Source: Clostridia bacterium | GTDB taxonomy: Bacteria; Bacillota; Clostridia; Oscillospirales; Acutalibacteraceae | Length of the DNA: 64,000 nt | Assembly: GCA_017435385.1 (NCBI GenBank) | Contig: JAFSFB010000001.1 | Coordinates: 124,001 to 188,000 of the forward strand | Reading direction: 5' to 3' | Shown here: piece by piece, positions 62,547 through 64,000 of the stretch | How the letters are laid out: each line of letters begins with the position of its first letter | Numbering within the stretch: the first letter of the stretch is position 1 | Program-made: the position numbers and the translations under genes | The notes under the pieces: model-generated | What the model saw: only the letters and a program-made list of their open reading frames with translations | Told to the model about the DNA's origin: nothing | The model's database searches: none

Positions 62547-63434
62547 TTATTTAATGTTTACTCTTTTATGCATGATGTGAGAGGTTGCAAAGAAGAGGGC
62601 AATGCTTTCGATAAAGCTCATAACGATGCTGTTGATGTCGAACGCCATTGTTCCCTTTGCAAAAACATAGTCCTCACCGACGACGCCGAAGCCGAGGCTT
62701 CCGTCGCTTCTGAACTGAAGCACCGTGCGGAAGAAATCGGAGGGCTTTGAAGCAAGCCATGCGAGAAGGGCCGAAACAACGAAGAAGATGATGACCGCAA
62801 AAATTAGCGAATGCTTCTGGAAAACTCTGATATGAGAGAGTGAAATTGAGAAATAGATAACCGTCACAAATGTGAGCATCATTGCAAAGAACTGAAGAAT
62901 GAAATAGATTCCGTATGCAACGATCTGCGACTTTGAGGGGAAATCCATGAACTGAACGAGCATCATCTCGAGAGTGTCAACCTTTTCTTCGCCGATGATA
63001 TAGGTTTCGCCGTATGAGATGAGATAGAGGGCTGTCAGCAGGAAAACAACATAGCTGAGAACCATCCAGCCGCCGTAAACGATGAGCTTGGAGCCGAGAA
63101 GCTGATTGCTTGAAACGGGGAGAGTGAAGCTCAGATAACCCTGAGGGCTGAAGAGCGATTTGTTGAAATCGTAAACAACGAAGAAGAAGGTTACGAAGAT
63201 CATGAGGAACGCAACGAGAATTGCGAGAACGAGAGCAACGTTGCTGGCGGTTATGAGCTTTGTGACGAATTCGCTCTGATCGCCGCCCTGCTTGTTGAAG
63301 AATGCACCGATTGCAAAAACGGCAAGAATGAGAAGCTCGGCAATATAGAAAAGGCTGATAACTCTTGCGCTTGCAAGGAAATCGTTTTTGAGGAGCATGC
63401 CGAACTTGTTTTTAAACTTAGAAGTTCCAGTCAA
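62547..63434 (-). CDS. ABC transporter permease
   Basis: 295 residues from TTG 63434 (AAGGAGG nine bases upstream). Six membrane segments in a YhfX/ABC-2-like arrangement. Overlaps the ATPase gene by 17 bp. Forms an exporter with it. The substrate is unknown. The next gene, nadD-yqeK, starts 12 bp downstream. Confidence 0.85.
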   Translation of the reverse strand: MTGTSKFKNKFGMLLKNDFLASARVISLFYIAELLILAVFAIGAFFNKQGGDQSEFVTKLITASNVALVLAILVAFLMIFVTFFFVVYDFNKSLFSPQGYLSFTLPVSSNQLLGSKLIVYGGWMVLSYVVFLLTALYLISYGETYIIGEEKVDTLEMMLVQFMDFPSKSQIVAYGIYFILQFFAMMLTFVTVIYFSISLSHIRVFQKHSLIFAVIIFFVVSALLAWLASKPSDFFRTVLQFRSDGSLGFGVVGEDYVFAKGTMAFDINSIVMSFIESIALFFATSHIMHKRVNIK

Positions 63435-64000
63435 CGCTGAACACCTCCTTAAACAGATCATTAATTGTTTTGCCGTCCTTGGTAAGGTTTTCGACGGAGT
63501 CCTGAATGCGGATCTCGCCCTGACGGATCATGAGGATGGAGTCAAAGATTTCTTCAACATCCTGAATGAGATGGGTGGACATGAGAATCGTTGAGCCCTC
63601 GGGACGGTTTTTGAGAATGGTTTCGAGAATGAAATCTCTTGCCGCAGGGTCGACGCCGCCCATGGGCTCGTCGAGAATATATATTTTAGCGTTGCGGCAC
63701 ATGACGAGGAGAAGCTGAAGCTTTTCCTGCTGACCCTTCGACATGGTCTTGACCTTCTGCTTATGATTGAGCTGGAAAACGTCCATCATGTGCATAGCCT
63801 TCGCCTTGTCGAAATCGTCATAGAAATCGGCGATATAGTTGACGGCATCGTCGGCAACCATCCATGTGGGAAGATATGTTTTTTCGGGGAGGAAGGCAAC
63901 CTTAGCCTTGCTCGATTTGCCGGGTTTTTCGCCGTCGATGAGAACCTCGCCGCTGTAATCGTTGATAAGACCGGTGAGGATTTTGATGAGTGAAGTTTTA
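63418..64000 (-). CDS. ABC transporter ATP-binding protein, 5' truncated by window edge
   Basis: 194 codons visible; the Walker A glycines are just outside the window (first visible residues KTSLIKILTG). Signature MSKGQQEKLQLL and Walker B AKIYILDEPMGGVDP, H-loop MSTHL. An ABC-2-type exporter ATPase paired with the permease. Confidence 0.92.
   Translation of the reverse strand, partial: KTSLIKILTGLINDYSGEVLIDGEKPGKSSKAKVAFLPEKTYLPTWMVADDAVNYIADFYDDFDKAKAMHMMDVFQLNHKQKVKTMSKGQQEKLQLLLVMCRNAKIYILDEPMGGVDPAARDFILETILKNRPEGSTILMSTHLIQDVEEIFDSILMIRQGEIRIQDSVENLTKDGKTINDLFKEVFSVDWNF

Noticed and set aside
1-64000. tRNA, rRNA or prophage genes
   Set aside because: None could be recognised; the only structural RNA seen is the SRP RNA, plus the TPP riboswitch.

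Overview
The window reads as a chromosomal segment of an anaerobic, gut-type Firmicute of the class Clostridia, most likely an Oscillospiraceae/Ruminococcaceae-like lineage. Supporting signs are Gram-positive-type gene sets (mnmG-rsmG-noc-parA-parB, dnaX-ybaB-recR behind the SRP RNA gene, dnaN-yaaA-recF-remB, efp with a CD1247-type protein, a SpoIIQ-like M23 protein), strong Shine-Dalgarno sites, many TTG starts, TTGaca/TATAAT promoters, and moderate GC content. The species cannot be named from the sequence alone.

Layout. Bases 1-7,200 hold a carbohydrate module: a cut CE15-like esterase, an SDR enzyme, a GNAT-Gfo/Idh/MocA fusion and a GPH-type sugar symporter. Bases 7,300-22,300 are mostly plus-strand housekeeping genes: typA, ribF, a type-4 UDG, mnmG-rsmG-noc, parA-(small DUF5710-like gene)-parB with two perfect parS sites, a CDP-alcohol phosphatidyltransferase, gltX-glnS and a membrane protein. 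Bases 22,300-28,600 hold envelope proteins, a radical SAM enzyme, a TPP riboswitch with thiT and a P-loop ATPase. Bases 28,700-34,700 are an origin-like block: SRP RNA, dnaX, ybaB, recR, a DnaA-box cluster, dnaN, yaaA, recF, remB. No dnaA, gyrB, rpmH, rnpA or mnmE is in the window, so the usual Firmicute origin neighbourhood has been rearranged.

Bases 35,500-45,200 are mainly minus-strand: CD1247-type protein, efp, pepP, M18 aminopeptidase, a REP-associated tyrosine transposase (RAYT), a Sua5-CoaE fusion, prfA, DUF951, mnmA, with an S1-domain gene facing them. Bases 45,480-58,000 are plus-strand: a PHP phosphoesterase, an unknown gene, then a complete Gram-positive tad/flp pilus operon (prepilin peptidase, three Flp pilins, TadE, CpaB, CpaE/TadZ, CpaF/TadA, TadB, TadC) that continues into a DUF192 protein, a DivIVA-like coiled-coil protein and a large TadG-like protein with a glycine/asparagine-rich repeat region. 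Bases 58,000-64,000 (minus strand) hold rpsU, leuS, rsfS, a NadD-YqeK fusion and an ABC exporter pair cut by the right edge.

The most unusual items are: (i) a RAYT gene that carries two inverted copies of a perfect palindrome in frame inside its own coding sequence, with a third copy in the repeat island upstream of leuS and related hairpin repeats in several other gaps; (ii) a DnaA-box cluster and trio-like repeats between recR and dnaN without dnaA; (iii) a NadD-YqeK gene whose only sensible start is AUC; (iv) enzyme fusions (Sua5-CoaE, GNAT-Gfo/Idh/MocA); and (v) an extended pilus operon ending in a probable surface beta-helix protein.
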